From Verrucomicrobiota bacterium (GTDB lineage Bacteria > Verrucomicrobiota > Verrucomicrobiia > Methylacidiphilales > Verrucolacustridaceae): DNA of 6,755 nucleotides. Position numbers and translations under genes: made by a program. The notes under the pieces were generated by a model. It was not told the DNA's origin. It did no database searches and saw nothing but the letters and a program-made list of their open reading frames with translations. This document shows, in pieces, positions 1 to 5,944 of the stretch (the stretch's first letter is position 1; every line of letters begins with the position of its first letter). The stretch spans positions 1-6,755 of the forward strand of contig RHAF01000068.1 of assembly GCA_010028775.1 (NCBI GenBank). The letters are read 5' to 3'.

Positions 1-420
1 GAAAACGGAACTGCCGATCCCCGTTCCCAGGGTAATCATCACCACCGTGCCTTTCTCTTTCCGCCCAGCCCCGTGGTGCATTTCGGCCAATCCTGCGGCG
101 TCCGCATCATTGATCACGGAAAAAGGTTGACGGGTGGCTTGCTTGAAAAGTTTCTCGGCATTCTTGCCCACCCAACTCGGCGAAAGGTTCACAGCCGTCT
201 CCACCACCCCTTTCCGTATCACCCCGGGAAATCCTGCACCCAGGGGTCCACTGTACTGAAAATGATGGATCATTTTTTTGATCGCCACAGTCACCGCGCC
301 AGGTGTGGCCGGTTGCGGCGTGGGCAAATGCAGACGCTCGCCCAAAATATCTCCTGACAGAATCTCGACCGGCGCCCCCTTGATTCCAGATCCGCCAATA
401 TCAATCCCGAGTACAATCAT
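1..420 (-). CDS. ppgK: Polyphosphate glucokinase (ROK family), N-terminal part, cut by window edge
   Basis: A cytoplasmic kinase expected to phosphorylate glucose to glucose-6-phosphate using polyphosphate (some members also use ATP). Reading down from the ATG at 420 gives 140 codons open to the left edge. The protein starts at the usual family position, with the phosphate-binding motif DIGGSGIKG at residues 7-15. It continues with a PTPQPATP segment (33-40), the GAGFPG turn (61-66), VNLSPSW (77-83), the catalytic NDADAAG motif (104-110, where D105 is the likely general base) and the second phosphate loop TLGTGIGSAVF (130-140). GxGxKGAPV with NDADAAGLAE is typical of the PpgK branch rather than of ordinary ROK glucokinases or NagC-type regulators. 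About half the usual length of roughly 250 residues is missing. No Shine-Dalgarno sequence precedes the ATG, but it is the only start that keeps the family N-terminus. It is divergent from hsp20. Family assignment is firm; the phosphate donor is inferred. Confidence 0.9.
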   Translation of the reverse strand, partial: MIVLGIDIGGSGIKGAPVEILSGDILGERLHLPTPQPATPGAVTVAIKKMIHHFQYSGPLGAGFPGVIRKGVVETAVNLSPSWVGKNAEKLFKQATRQPFSVINDADAAGLAEMHHGAGRKEKGTVVMITLGTGIGSSVF

Positions 421-709
421 CAAAGGATCATAAGGACTCGGCCTCGGCGGGAAATGATTCGTCGCATGAAACAGTCTTACCGTCTATTTATAATGAGCTC
501 ACCACGGCAATTATTTTAGGCGTCAAGCTTAGTGTCAGTTTGTCTCTCTTGTTTTGTGTGATTAATTGGGTTTGAGCCAGATTGTCTCTTTGGGGCCGGT
601 TTATCTTAAGAATAGCATTCCCCATCAACATTTTGCGATTTTCATAATTTGGCAGGCTTTATGCATGCCTAGTGTCTATGCGGGTAATCTAAAAGAAAGG
701 AGATTCAAT
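421..709. other. Divergent intergenic region between ppgK and hsp20
   Basis: This is a 289-bp AT-richer stretch that should carry promoters for both flanking genes. On the minus strand there is a TATAAA box (487-492), 66 bp before the ppgK ATG, without a good -35 at the right distance; a TTGACG (521-526) lies too far upstream. On the plus strand no sigma70 pair with 16-18 bp spacing was found. The octamer TTGTCTCT occurs twice as a direct repeat (540-547 and 582-589), 42 bp apart. No CIRCE element (TTAGCACTC-N9-GAGTGCTAA) and no properly spaced sigma32-type promoter is present. Open reading frame continues upstream of hsp20 in its frame, but it lacks a ribosome binding site and looks non-coding. 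Confidence 0.5.
697..702 (+). promoter_or_regulatory. Ribosome binding site of hsp20
   Basis: AAGGAG lies 7 nt before the ATG at 710. It decides the start of hsp20: the same frame is open back to a TTG at 566 and has an ATG at 665, but neither of those has a Shine-Dalgarno sequence, and the extra residues do not resemble Hsp20. Confidence 0.9.
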
Positions 710-1138
710 ATGAAAAACAATAGTGAAGTCAGTGTATCACAGGCGCCCCGGCCGGAGAGCGGAGGCAGTTTCGGGTTCCTTTTGAGTGAACTCGACCGCC
801 TTTTTAATTTTCCTGCCGCCACGGGCTCCAGCCACTCTTGGAATCCGATTTCCGCCCATGAGACGGAGTCGGCCTACCGGTATGACCTGGAGCTACCCGG
901 CCTGAAAAAAGAAGGGCTCAAGGTCACCCTGTCAGAAGGGGTCTTGGCCGTGAAGGGCCGGAAGCGGCTTTTTCGTGACGGCACCGAGACTTCTGTGGAA
1001 GTCGAGCGTTCGCTCCTCGTCCCCGAGGACGTGGATCCTGAAAAGATCCAGGCCCGGTATGTGGACGGCATCCTGACGCTGGAATTTTCCAAGCGGGAGG
1101 AAGCAAAGCCGAAAGCCATTGAAATCCGGGTCGGGTAA
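710..1138 (+). CDS. Small heat-shock protein, Hsp20/alpha-crystallin family
   Basis: An ATP-independent cytoplasmic holdase of 142 residues, a normal length for bacterial Hsp20 proteins, that binds unfolding proteins and hands them to the DnaK/ClpB system. The N-terminal arm (1-47) contains an amphipathic stretch (FGFLLSELDRLFNF, 21-34). The alpha-crystallin domain covers about 48-135: the ELPGLKKE strand-turn (61-68), the LAVKGRK strand (79-85), the R-S-L-L-V-P segment (100-105) and the diagnostic A-x4-GILTL motif (A115, G120-L124). A terminal IEI (137-139) fits the I-x-I motif that docks on a neighbouring dimer, followed by only three more residues. The gene stands alone between the divergent ppgK and a terminator. 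Heat-shock control is likely from the family, but no CIRCE or sigma32-type site is visible upstream. Family is certain; which Hsp20 paralogue (ibpA/hspA type) cannot be said. Confidence 0.95.
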   Translation: MKNNSEVSVSQAPRPESGGSFGFLLSELDRLFNFPAATGSSHSWNPISAHETESAYRYDLELPGLKKEGLKVTLSEGVLAVKGRKRLFRDGTETSVEVERSLLVPEDVDPEKIQARYVDGILTLEFSKREEAKPKAIEIRVG

Positions 1139-1151
1139 TCACTCGCAATTT

Positions 1152-1195
1152 GTCCCAGCCGGGCTGCGAACAAGCGCCGGCTGGGACTTGTTTTT
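1152..1195 (+). terminator. Intrinsic terminator after hsp20
   Basis: A perfect 11-bp inverted repeat, GTCCCAGCCGG (1152-1162) with CCGGCTGGGAC (1177-1187), encloses a 14-nt loop and is followed by TTGTTTTT. It begins 13 nt after the hsp20 stop codon. The reverse orientation has no U-tract, so it acts on the plus strand. The next gene starts about 10 nt after the U-tract. Confidence 0.9.
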
Positions 1196-1205
1196 ACCCG
1201 TCGAA

Positions 1206-1697
1206 ATGCAAATTTCGTACCAGCCGATGGTCCACCACGCAAAATTGCAGGAAGAGCTGGAGGGATACTGCGGCTTGGGCATGTATGATGAGGCCCTTCG
1301 GTTGATCTCCTCCCTGAAAACAAAAGGGGAGGAGGATCTGACCCTGGCCTTTCTCCGAACACGGATCCTGCGAGCCGCAGGTCGCTTTGCCGAAATGCGC
1401 AAAACCGCCGAAAAAATCCGAGCACGCTGCCCGGAGGAACCCGAGGCCTGGGTTTCCCTTGCCGATGCCATGCGTCAGAGCGGTTCCCTCCAACAGGGCC
1501 GCCATGTCCTTCAGGAAGCCGAAAAAAAATTTCCGAAAAATCCACACATCAAATTCCAGCTTGGTTGTTACTTTTGCCAGTTGCGGGACCTGGAGCAGGC
1601 TCGTTCCTACGTCCAAGCCGCCATTCAGTTGGACCGGACTTGGGCCGATGCCGCCAAACAGGATGCTGATCTCGCTCCTCTTAGGGAAAAGACCTGA
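1206..1697 (+). CDS. Small TPR-repeat protein, function unknown
   Basis: A protein of about 163 residues consisting almost wholly of tetratricopeptide-like helical hairpins: roughly 14-43 (G-x-YDEAL core), 46-77, 78-111 (AWVSLADAMRQSGSLQQG) and 112-145 (QLGCYFCQLRDLEQAR). It ends with the DADLAPLRE capping segment (153-161) often seen after a last TPR. There is no signal peptide or membrane segment, so it is probably a cytoplasmic protein-protein interaction scaffold; the partner is unknown. The start is uncertain. ATG at 1206 is the first after the hsp20 terminator, ATG at 1227 is an alternative, and neither has a Shine-Dalgarno sequence. The frame stays open upstream to 1119 through the terminator, which is not believable as coding. 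Its stop lies 2 nt before the next gene's TTG start, so the two are probably coupled. It contains an A8 run near 1526. Confidence 0.8.
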   Translation: MQISYQPMVHHAKLQEELEGYCGLGMYDEALRLISSLKTKGEEDLTLAFLRTRILRAAGRFAEMRKTAEKIRARCPEEPEAWVSLADAMRQSGSLQQGRHVLQEAEKKFPKNPHIKFQLGCYFCQLRDLEQARSYVQAAIQLDRTWADAAKQDADLAPLREKT

Positions 1698-1699
1698 CC

Positions 1700-2218
1700 T
1701 TGCGCCGACCGACATCCTGCCGACCTCCCTCACCCCGCCTCTTTTTTGCTGCGCTTCTGGCCATTCTTTCAGGCTGCGCATGGCTGAAGCGCGGCCCTTC
1801 GCTGGAGGCAAGGGAGGGAACCCCAATGGAAATCCGGTTGCCTGCCAATTTTTCAACCGGTTACCGCTGGGTGCTGGATCCACCGTTACAGGCGGCCCGC
1901 GTTCTTTCCGAAGATTATCGGGGAAGCTCAACATCACCAAAGGTTGGCACACCAGGCACCCAGATTTTTCACGTTGTTTTTCCCAGGGAGGGCAAATTCA
2001 ACCTCAAGTTTGCCTACCGGCGTCTTTGGGAACCCTCTTCGGTGCCGCCGGCCCAAGCCACAAACCTGGTGGTGAGAGTCCTGCCGGCTGATGCTGGCCC
2101 CACACGGTCGGGAAAGATTTTCCCCAAGGACCTTGGGCCGGATCCAAGCACCCCCCACCCCGAGGTGGAAGACCCACAGATCAATGGCAAAAAGGTGGAA
2201 TTAAGGCGTCCCAGGTAG
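1700..2218 (+). CDS. Lipoprotein with chagasin-like (I42) cysteine-protease-inhibitor domain
   Basis: Predicted to be an envelope-anchored inhibitor of papain-like cysteine peptidases. The 172-residue protein has a lipoprotein signal: Arg/Pro-rich start, hydrophobic LFFAALLAI (14-22), then lipobox L23-S24-G25-C26. The I42 domain spans about 38-128 and shows the three inhibitory loops in order: N-x-STGYRW (50-57, family NPTTGYxW), VGTPGTQIF (82-90, family GxGGxxxF) and RRLWEP (107-112, family RPWE). Strands FHVVF and LVVRV flank them as expected. A Pro/Asp-rich tail (about 130-172) goes beyond the usual domain and is not recognised. The start is TTG at 1700, 2 nt after the TPR stop: the frame is closed by TAG at 1682, and the next ATG (1826) would remove the signal peptide. 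AGGG at 1683-1686 is a weak, distant ribosome site. Family assignment is strong from motif order; real inhibition and target protease are inferred. Confidence 0.85.
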   Translation: MRRPTSCRPPSPRLFFAALLAILSGCAWLKRGPSLEAREGTPMEIRLPANFSTGYRWVLDPPLQAARVLSEDYRGSSTSPKVGTPGTQIFHVVFPREGKFNLKFAYRRLWEPSSVPPAQATNLVVRVLPADAGPTRSGKIFPKDLGPDPSTPHPEVEDPQINGKKVELRRPR

Positions 2219-2247
2219 GGATGACCGTCTCGGTCATCCGATTTTTT
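2219..2247 (+). terminator. Intrinsic terminator after the I42 lipoprotein gene
   Basis: A perfect 9-bp stem, GGATGACCG (2219-2227) with CGGTCATCC (2231-2239), has a TCT loop and is followed by GA and six T residues. It starts directly after the TAG stop. The minus-strand reading has no U-tract, so it does not serve the converging bat operon as a classical intrinsic terminator. The remaining bases to 2300 hold nothing else recognisable. Confidence 0.88.
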
Positions 2248-2300
2248 CTTTGCCGCCCGGGATTTCCGTCAGCGGGTCGGGACGATGCCCTGCCATGGAA

Positions 2301-4934
2301 TCAATACAGCGGCACGAGATTCTCGGTCCGGATCCATCCCCCATCGTCATTGGGCATGCGCACCTTGCTCCATCCTAGGAACTCTTTTTCCCGGTGGGCT
2401 ATGGATCCAGGGGGATAAGTCTTTTCCGCTTGTTGAACCTCCGTGGGTACGGAACGCAGGGGCACCACATCCACGATCATGACCGCGGCACGATCGGACA
2501 GTTTTCCGTAAACTCCCAAAGCCGATCCAGCCAAGAAAGTCAGGACGGCACCGAACAGCACCACTCCGCAACCCAACCGGAAAAAAAGTTTTCGATACCC
2601 CTCAAAGTAACCTGAAGCCAGCCACAGACCGAAGCCGAGTGCCGCCACGCAGCTGCCCGCAACCAGCCAAAGCTGCCAGGCCAAGACTCCAGCCCAAGCC
2701 GACAGCCTTGCTGTCCATGAGTCCTCCAGCAACCGGCGCACGGCAAGATCGAGTTGGTTGGCAGCTTCCGCGAAAATTCCCAGATTCCAACCGACCGTGG
2801 CAGTTTGGGGACTGACTAGGTAAGCCGAAAGACCATGGGCCAGCGCCCTCTCCTTGTCGCCCGACTGAAACCATGTCAAAGCCAGGTTGTTGCGCGAAAT
2901 AGGATCGGACGTGTTCCTGCGCACCTCTTCCCCCCATGCCAATCGGGCTTTTTCAAAACTTCCCTCCCGATAAAGCCGGATCGGATCCTCCGCGGAAGAT
3001 GTTGGCGCGTTCGTCGTCTTTTCCTCGGCCACCAGCGGGTGGGCCAGGACAAGGATGAGACACGAAACCAACCAGGGAAAAAGATTTCTGGGGCGCAAAG
3101 GCTCCCAGAACTTCAACTGAGGCAGATCAATCCGGCTGGCCAAGGAGGCGGCCCGCTCACACCAATCATTATCCAGAGATGGGTTGCGGCCATACAGAGC
3201 CTCGTCCGATTCCGTCCAACATTTTTCCAGTTCTGTGCGGTCACCCTCCCGTAAACTAGATGTGGCCAGGGAGATTTCAGGCCATGCCGGAGTGGCCGAG
3301 TCCACCCCGAGGGTGCCGGCGACGGCCTTCTGCCAGATTAACAGGTTTTTTTCCATCGTCTCTGAGCTTGCCGATCCCTGACCTAGATGCTGGGCGGATG
3401 ATTTCCATGACTCCAGAGCCTCCTTCCGACCCCGCTCAGGATCCGTCCAGCTCGCCCGTTTTCTTGCCCATCGCAGCCAGATCACCACCAAAGCCAACCA
3501 AGGGGCCACAACGAGGAGCCGAAACCAACCCACCTTCATCGGGGCCATGCCGAACCCGGTTCCTTCCAATGGCTCGCGGGGAAGTGAGGCCATCCCATAT
3601 TGAAGAACTTTGGTCTTTCCGCCGGATCCAAAGCCTCCCCAACCAGGTCCGCTCCCCTGTTTTGGCCCCGGCGTCCCCGAAGGTGTGATCGTGACCTGGG
3701 CCGGGCCGGTGGGACGAAGCGTGCCCTCCTTCACCACGGAAATTTTAGGCGGCTTGGCTTCAATGGTTTCATAGCTCTTTTTCTTGGGATCAAAGTAGAC
3801 AAATTGAACTGCTGGGAGTTCATATTCACCCGCCTCGGTGGGAATCAGGACCAAATCCTCGACCAGACCCCCGGTGAACACCTGGGTTCCATCAAATTCC
3901 CTGCGTAATTTCGGCTGGATGGTGCGGATCTTGGCCGGGATGGTCCGGGAGGGCAGTTCCACCCCCATCGGCCAGTTGCCGGTCCCCTTCAGGTTGAGCG
4001 TCCAAGTGATCGGCTCCCCTTCATTGACCTGCTCGGGGACCATTTTCGATTCGAGCGTGAACTGGCCGACCGCCCCTTTGAACCCGGCAGGTGCGCCGCC
4101 AGGCAGCGGCCTGACATCGATTGGTTGGGGAGGGGAGGACACTTCTTGATCGCCAGCAGGCTGCCGCTGGGGCCCGAAAAAGGTGGTGATGAAACGGAAA
4201 ACGCGAAACGTCATCTTCACGGCAGAGAGTTCCACGCGTCCGGCCTTGGGAAACATCATCCGGGTTCTTATTTCAATTCGATCCGGGGAAATCTGCCTCA
4301 TTTCCTGCCACGGTTCCGCTTCGGCTCCGGCCGGACTCCATAGGGGCCGGGAAATCGGCGCCGCCTCGATGCCGGCACTTCTCGGCAAGCTTATGGTTAG
4401 ACAAATATCGCTGATTTCCCCGACATATGGTTGCTCCGGCTGGAGGGAGAGTTGGCTTTTGATTTCAGGGCTGGCCGCAGGTTCCGGCCGGGCCGGACTC
4501 CTGAAAAAACCCGGAGGAACCGGAAGGGGGGAGGGCGCAGGGGATTGCTGGGCGGGGGCTTGGGCCGTGGCATCCAAAACAATCGGGGAAACCGATTTCT
4601 TTCCCTGATCGGTCTGAACCTCAAAGGAAGGAATCGGAATCCGGCCGGCTTGCTGGATCAATACAGCGTAAGTCAGGGTCAGAGATCGGCTTGACCGAAA
4701 ATTTATAAAAGAGACCTGACTCTCCGTCCGGACAACATCCATAAAGCGGGCTCCACCCACATCTGGAAATGAAACTTTGCCAGCGGGCTCGCAATCCGTG
4801 AAAACCAGCTCCAGGTTAATGGTGCTGTTGGGAGCCACCGGACCCGGCTGATTCCAGCGGACCGACTGCGCATGCAGGGTCGAGACTTGCGCCATTCCCG
4901 CCAAAAGGATCGTAAAAAGCGCTCTCATCACCAT
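2301..4934 (-). CDS. BatD-BatE fusion: envelope protein with BatD domain, TPRs and SH3-like domain
   Basis: An 877-residue inner-membrane protein of the Bat system. BatD half: signal peptide (1-22), beta-sandwich repeats at about 23-123 (VRWNQPGPVAPNSTINLE) and 157-275, a Pro-rich linker (124-157), a further beta domain at 285-400, a Gly-rich stretch (425-440), and a transmembrane helix (about 469-488) followed by RWARKR. A helical cytoplasmic segment (490-614) follows. BatE half: a signal-peptide-like helix (615-635, FPWLVSCLILVLAHPLVA), TPR motifs (650-735), helices at about 746-775 and 786-808, and a C-terminal bacterial SH3-like domain (815-877, GW-x-KVRMP...GGWIRTENL). Charged flanks give a consistent topology with the BatD, TPR and SH3 domains in the periplasm. 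The two halves are separate genes in classical bat operons. ATG at 4934 overlaps the batC stop by 7 nt (ATGGTGA) and has GGTGG 6 nt upstream; ATG at 4928 is an alternative. Role in oxygen or stress tolerance is by family only; biochemical function is unknown. Confidence 0.88.
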   Translation of the reverse strand: MVMRALFTILLAGMAQVSTLHAQSVRWNQPGPVAPNSTINLELVFTDCEPAGKVSFPDVGGARFMDVVRTESQVSFINFRSSRSLTLTYAVLIQQAGRIPIPSFEVQTDQGKKSVSPIVLDATAQAPAQQSPAPSPLPVPPGFFRSPARPEPAASPEIKSQLSLQPEQPYVGEISDICLTISLPRSAGIEAAPISRPLWSPAGAEAEPWQEMRQISPDRIEIRTRMMFPKAGRVELSAVKMTFRVFRFITTFFGPQRQPAGDQEVSSPPQPIDVRPLPGGAPAGFKGAVGQFTLESKMVPEQVNEGEPITWTLNLKGTGNWPMGVELPSRTIPAKIRTIQPKLRREFDGTQVFTGGLVEDLVLIPTEAGEYELPAVQFVYFDPKKKSYETIEAKPPKISVVKEGTLRPTGPAQVTITPSGTPGPKQGSGPGWGGFGSGGKTKVLQYGMASLPREPLEGTGFGMAPMKVGWFRLLVVAPWLALVVIWLRWARKRASWTDPERGRKEALESWKSSAQHLGQGSASSETMEKNLLIWQKAVAGTLGVDSATPAWPEISLATSSLREGDRTELEKCWTESDEALYGRNPSLDNDWCERAASLASRIDLPQLKFWEPLRPRNLFPWLVSCLILVLAHPLVAEEKTTNAPTSSAEDPIRLYREGSFEKARLAWGEEVRRNTSDPISRNNLALTWFQSGDKERALAHGLSAYLVSPQTATVGWNLGIFAEAANQLDLAVRRLLEDSWTARLSAWAGVLAWQLWLVAGSCVAALGFGLWLASGYFEGYRKLFFRLGCGVVLFGAVLTFLAGSALGVYGKLSDRAAVMIVDVVPLRSVPTEVQQAEKTYPPGSIAHREKEFLGWSKVRMPNDDGGWIRTENLVPLY

Positions 4935-5944
4935 GGCTTGCCACCGGAAACAGGCCGGGGTTGTTGCTTTTTTTCCGGATCTAAGTTTTGTTGAATCAAG
5001 GCGGGGCTGTCAGCCTGTTTCACCTGCTGAAGCCTAGACACCGATTGAGGATCAGGAGCCCCAAAACCAAAGGCCTCCTCTTTTTTTCCAGACCCACCCC
5101 CCACTTTTCGCATGGCCCGATCTTCCGTCCCCCCTTCAGGGCTTGAATTGGATCGGTCTGCCTCCTTTCCGGATTCTGGCTTGGATTCTCCCTGTCCGAA
5201 CTTTTCAAAGCCCGCGGTTTCGCCTTGGCCTGGCTGATCCATGGATGCCCCTCCTTGGTTCTTTTCCGCTGGCTCCCGGGGCTGCGTGGAGGAGTGGTTG
5301 TTGGCTTGGCCCTTGCCGGCGGATTCACCGCCCTCCGACTCCTCTTGCTGGTTTTCTTGGCCCGAACCAGACTGCGGGGGGAGGCTTTGCGATTCCCCTT
5401 TGCCCTCTTGCCCTTGCCCGCGGTCCTTTTCCTCCGACTGCTGCCCCCCCCCGGAAGATGGCTTCTGCTTGTCCTTGCCGGAGCCCCCCGGATCTTTCTT
5501 GTCCGTTTTTTGGCTCTTGTTTTTGTCCTTTTTCTCTTTTTTCGTTTCTGGTTGCGAGGAGGGCGGAGGGGGCTGGAGCTTTTTCAGTCGCTCCCGCAAA
5601 CCCGGCCAATCGGCGGCTTTTTCATCCAGACGTTCCCCTTCATCCACCCCGGAAAGGGCATCATTGACCATGTTGCGCCAGGGGGCGTGGGGATCTGCAT
5701 TATCCGGCATCTTTTTTTTCAATTCCTCGATGGCCTCGGGTTTTGACCCGAAAGAAATCGTCTCTTCCGCCAGCCGCGCATAGTCCCCCGCAGGCCGCCT
5801 TTCCTTCTCCGCCAAGGCTTCCACCGTCTCTCGCAGGGATCCGGCAACGTCAGGCTGCGGGGTGGCGTTGGCCGGAGTGCTGGCCCCACGCACATCCAGC
5901 CCCATCAGCACCACCCCAAGAGCGGATCGGCAAAAGGCTTTCAT
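4928..5944 (-). CDS. BatC-like periplasmic protein with long low-complexity linker
   Basis: A 338-residue protein recognised mainly by position between batB and batDE. A signal peptide is likely (1-20, CRSALGVVLMGLDVRGAS), placing it in the periplasm. Residues 36-123 form a helical region (ETVEALAEKERR; W89 and W113) in which I cannot align a clear TPR, although BatC proteins usually carry TPRs. Residues 124-295 are low-complexity, rich in E, K, Q, G, S and P, typical of the acidic/basic tail of BatC or BatB-TPR proteins. A short ordered-looking end (about 298-320, SVSRLQQVKQADSPALIQQ) may be a binding helix. It overlaps batB by 4 nt (ATGA) and batDE by 7 nt and lacks its own Shine-Dalgarno sequence, so translation is probably coupled. 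The gene contains a G9 run (5444-5452) and an A8 run near 5711, both possible slippage sites. The call is moderate: membership of the Bat operon is sure, orthology to BatC is an inference. Confidence 0.7.
   Translation of the reverse strand: MKAFCRSALGVVLMGLDVRGASTPANATPQPDVAGSLRETVEALAEKERRPAGDYARLAEETISFGSKPEAIEELKKKMPDNADPHAPWRNMVNDALSGVDEGERLDEKAADWPGLRERLKKLQPPPPSSQPETKKEKKDKNKSQKTDKKDPGGSGKDKQKPSSGGGQQSEEKDRGQGQEGKGESQSLPPQSGSGQENQQEESEGGESAGKGQANNHSSTQPREPAEKNQGGASMDQPGQGETAGFEKFGQGESKPESGKEADRSNSSPEGGTEDRAMRKVGGGSGKKEEAFGFGAPDPQSVSRLQQVKQADSPALIQQNLDPEKKQQPRPVSGGKPW
4941..4945 (-). promoter_or_regulatory. Ribosome binding site of the batDE gene
   Basis: GGTGG on the minus strand lies 6 nt before the ATG at 4934 and 12 nt before the alternative ATG at 4928, so it favours the upstream start. 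It sits inside the last codons of the batC-like gene, and coupling to its stop is likely to help initiation. Confidence 0.5.

Noticed and set aside
603..626. CTTAAG followed by CCCCAT resembling a sigma32 heat-shock promoter
   Set aside because: Spacing between the two elements is only about 9 bp instead of 11-16, and the -35 match is poor.
566..709. Upstream extension of the hsp20 reading frame (TTG at 566, ATG at 665)
   Set aside because: No ribosome binding site precedes these starts, the extra residues do not resemble Hsp20, and an excellent AAGGAG lies 7 nt before the ATG at 710.
421..709. CIRCE/HrcA operator upstream of hsp20
   Set aside because: No TTAGCACTC-N9-GAGTGCTAA inverted repeat or near match was found.
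874..1952. Long minus-strand frames opposite hsp20, the TPR gene and the I42 gene
   Set aside because: They cross two genes with clear family motifs and the hsp20 terminator, and show no recognisable domain or ribosome site.
1387..2091. Plus-strand 234-residue frame overlapping the TPR and I42 genes
   Set aside because: It is in a different frame from two genes with strong motifs, and its translation has no domain features.
5143..5783. Several long plus-strand open frames opposite the batC-like gene
   Set aside because: They mirror the GC-rich low-complexity sequence on the other strand, give Pro/Leu/Arg-rich proteins without domains, and overlap a well-supported coupled operon.
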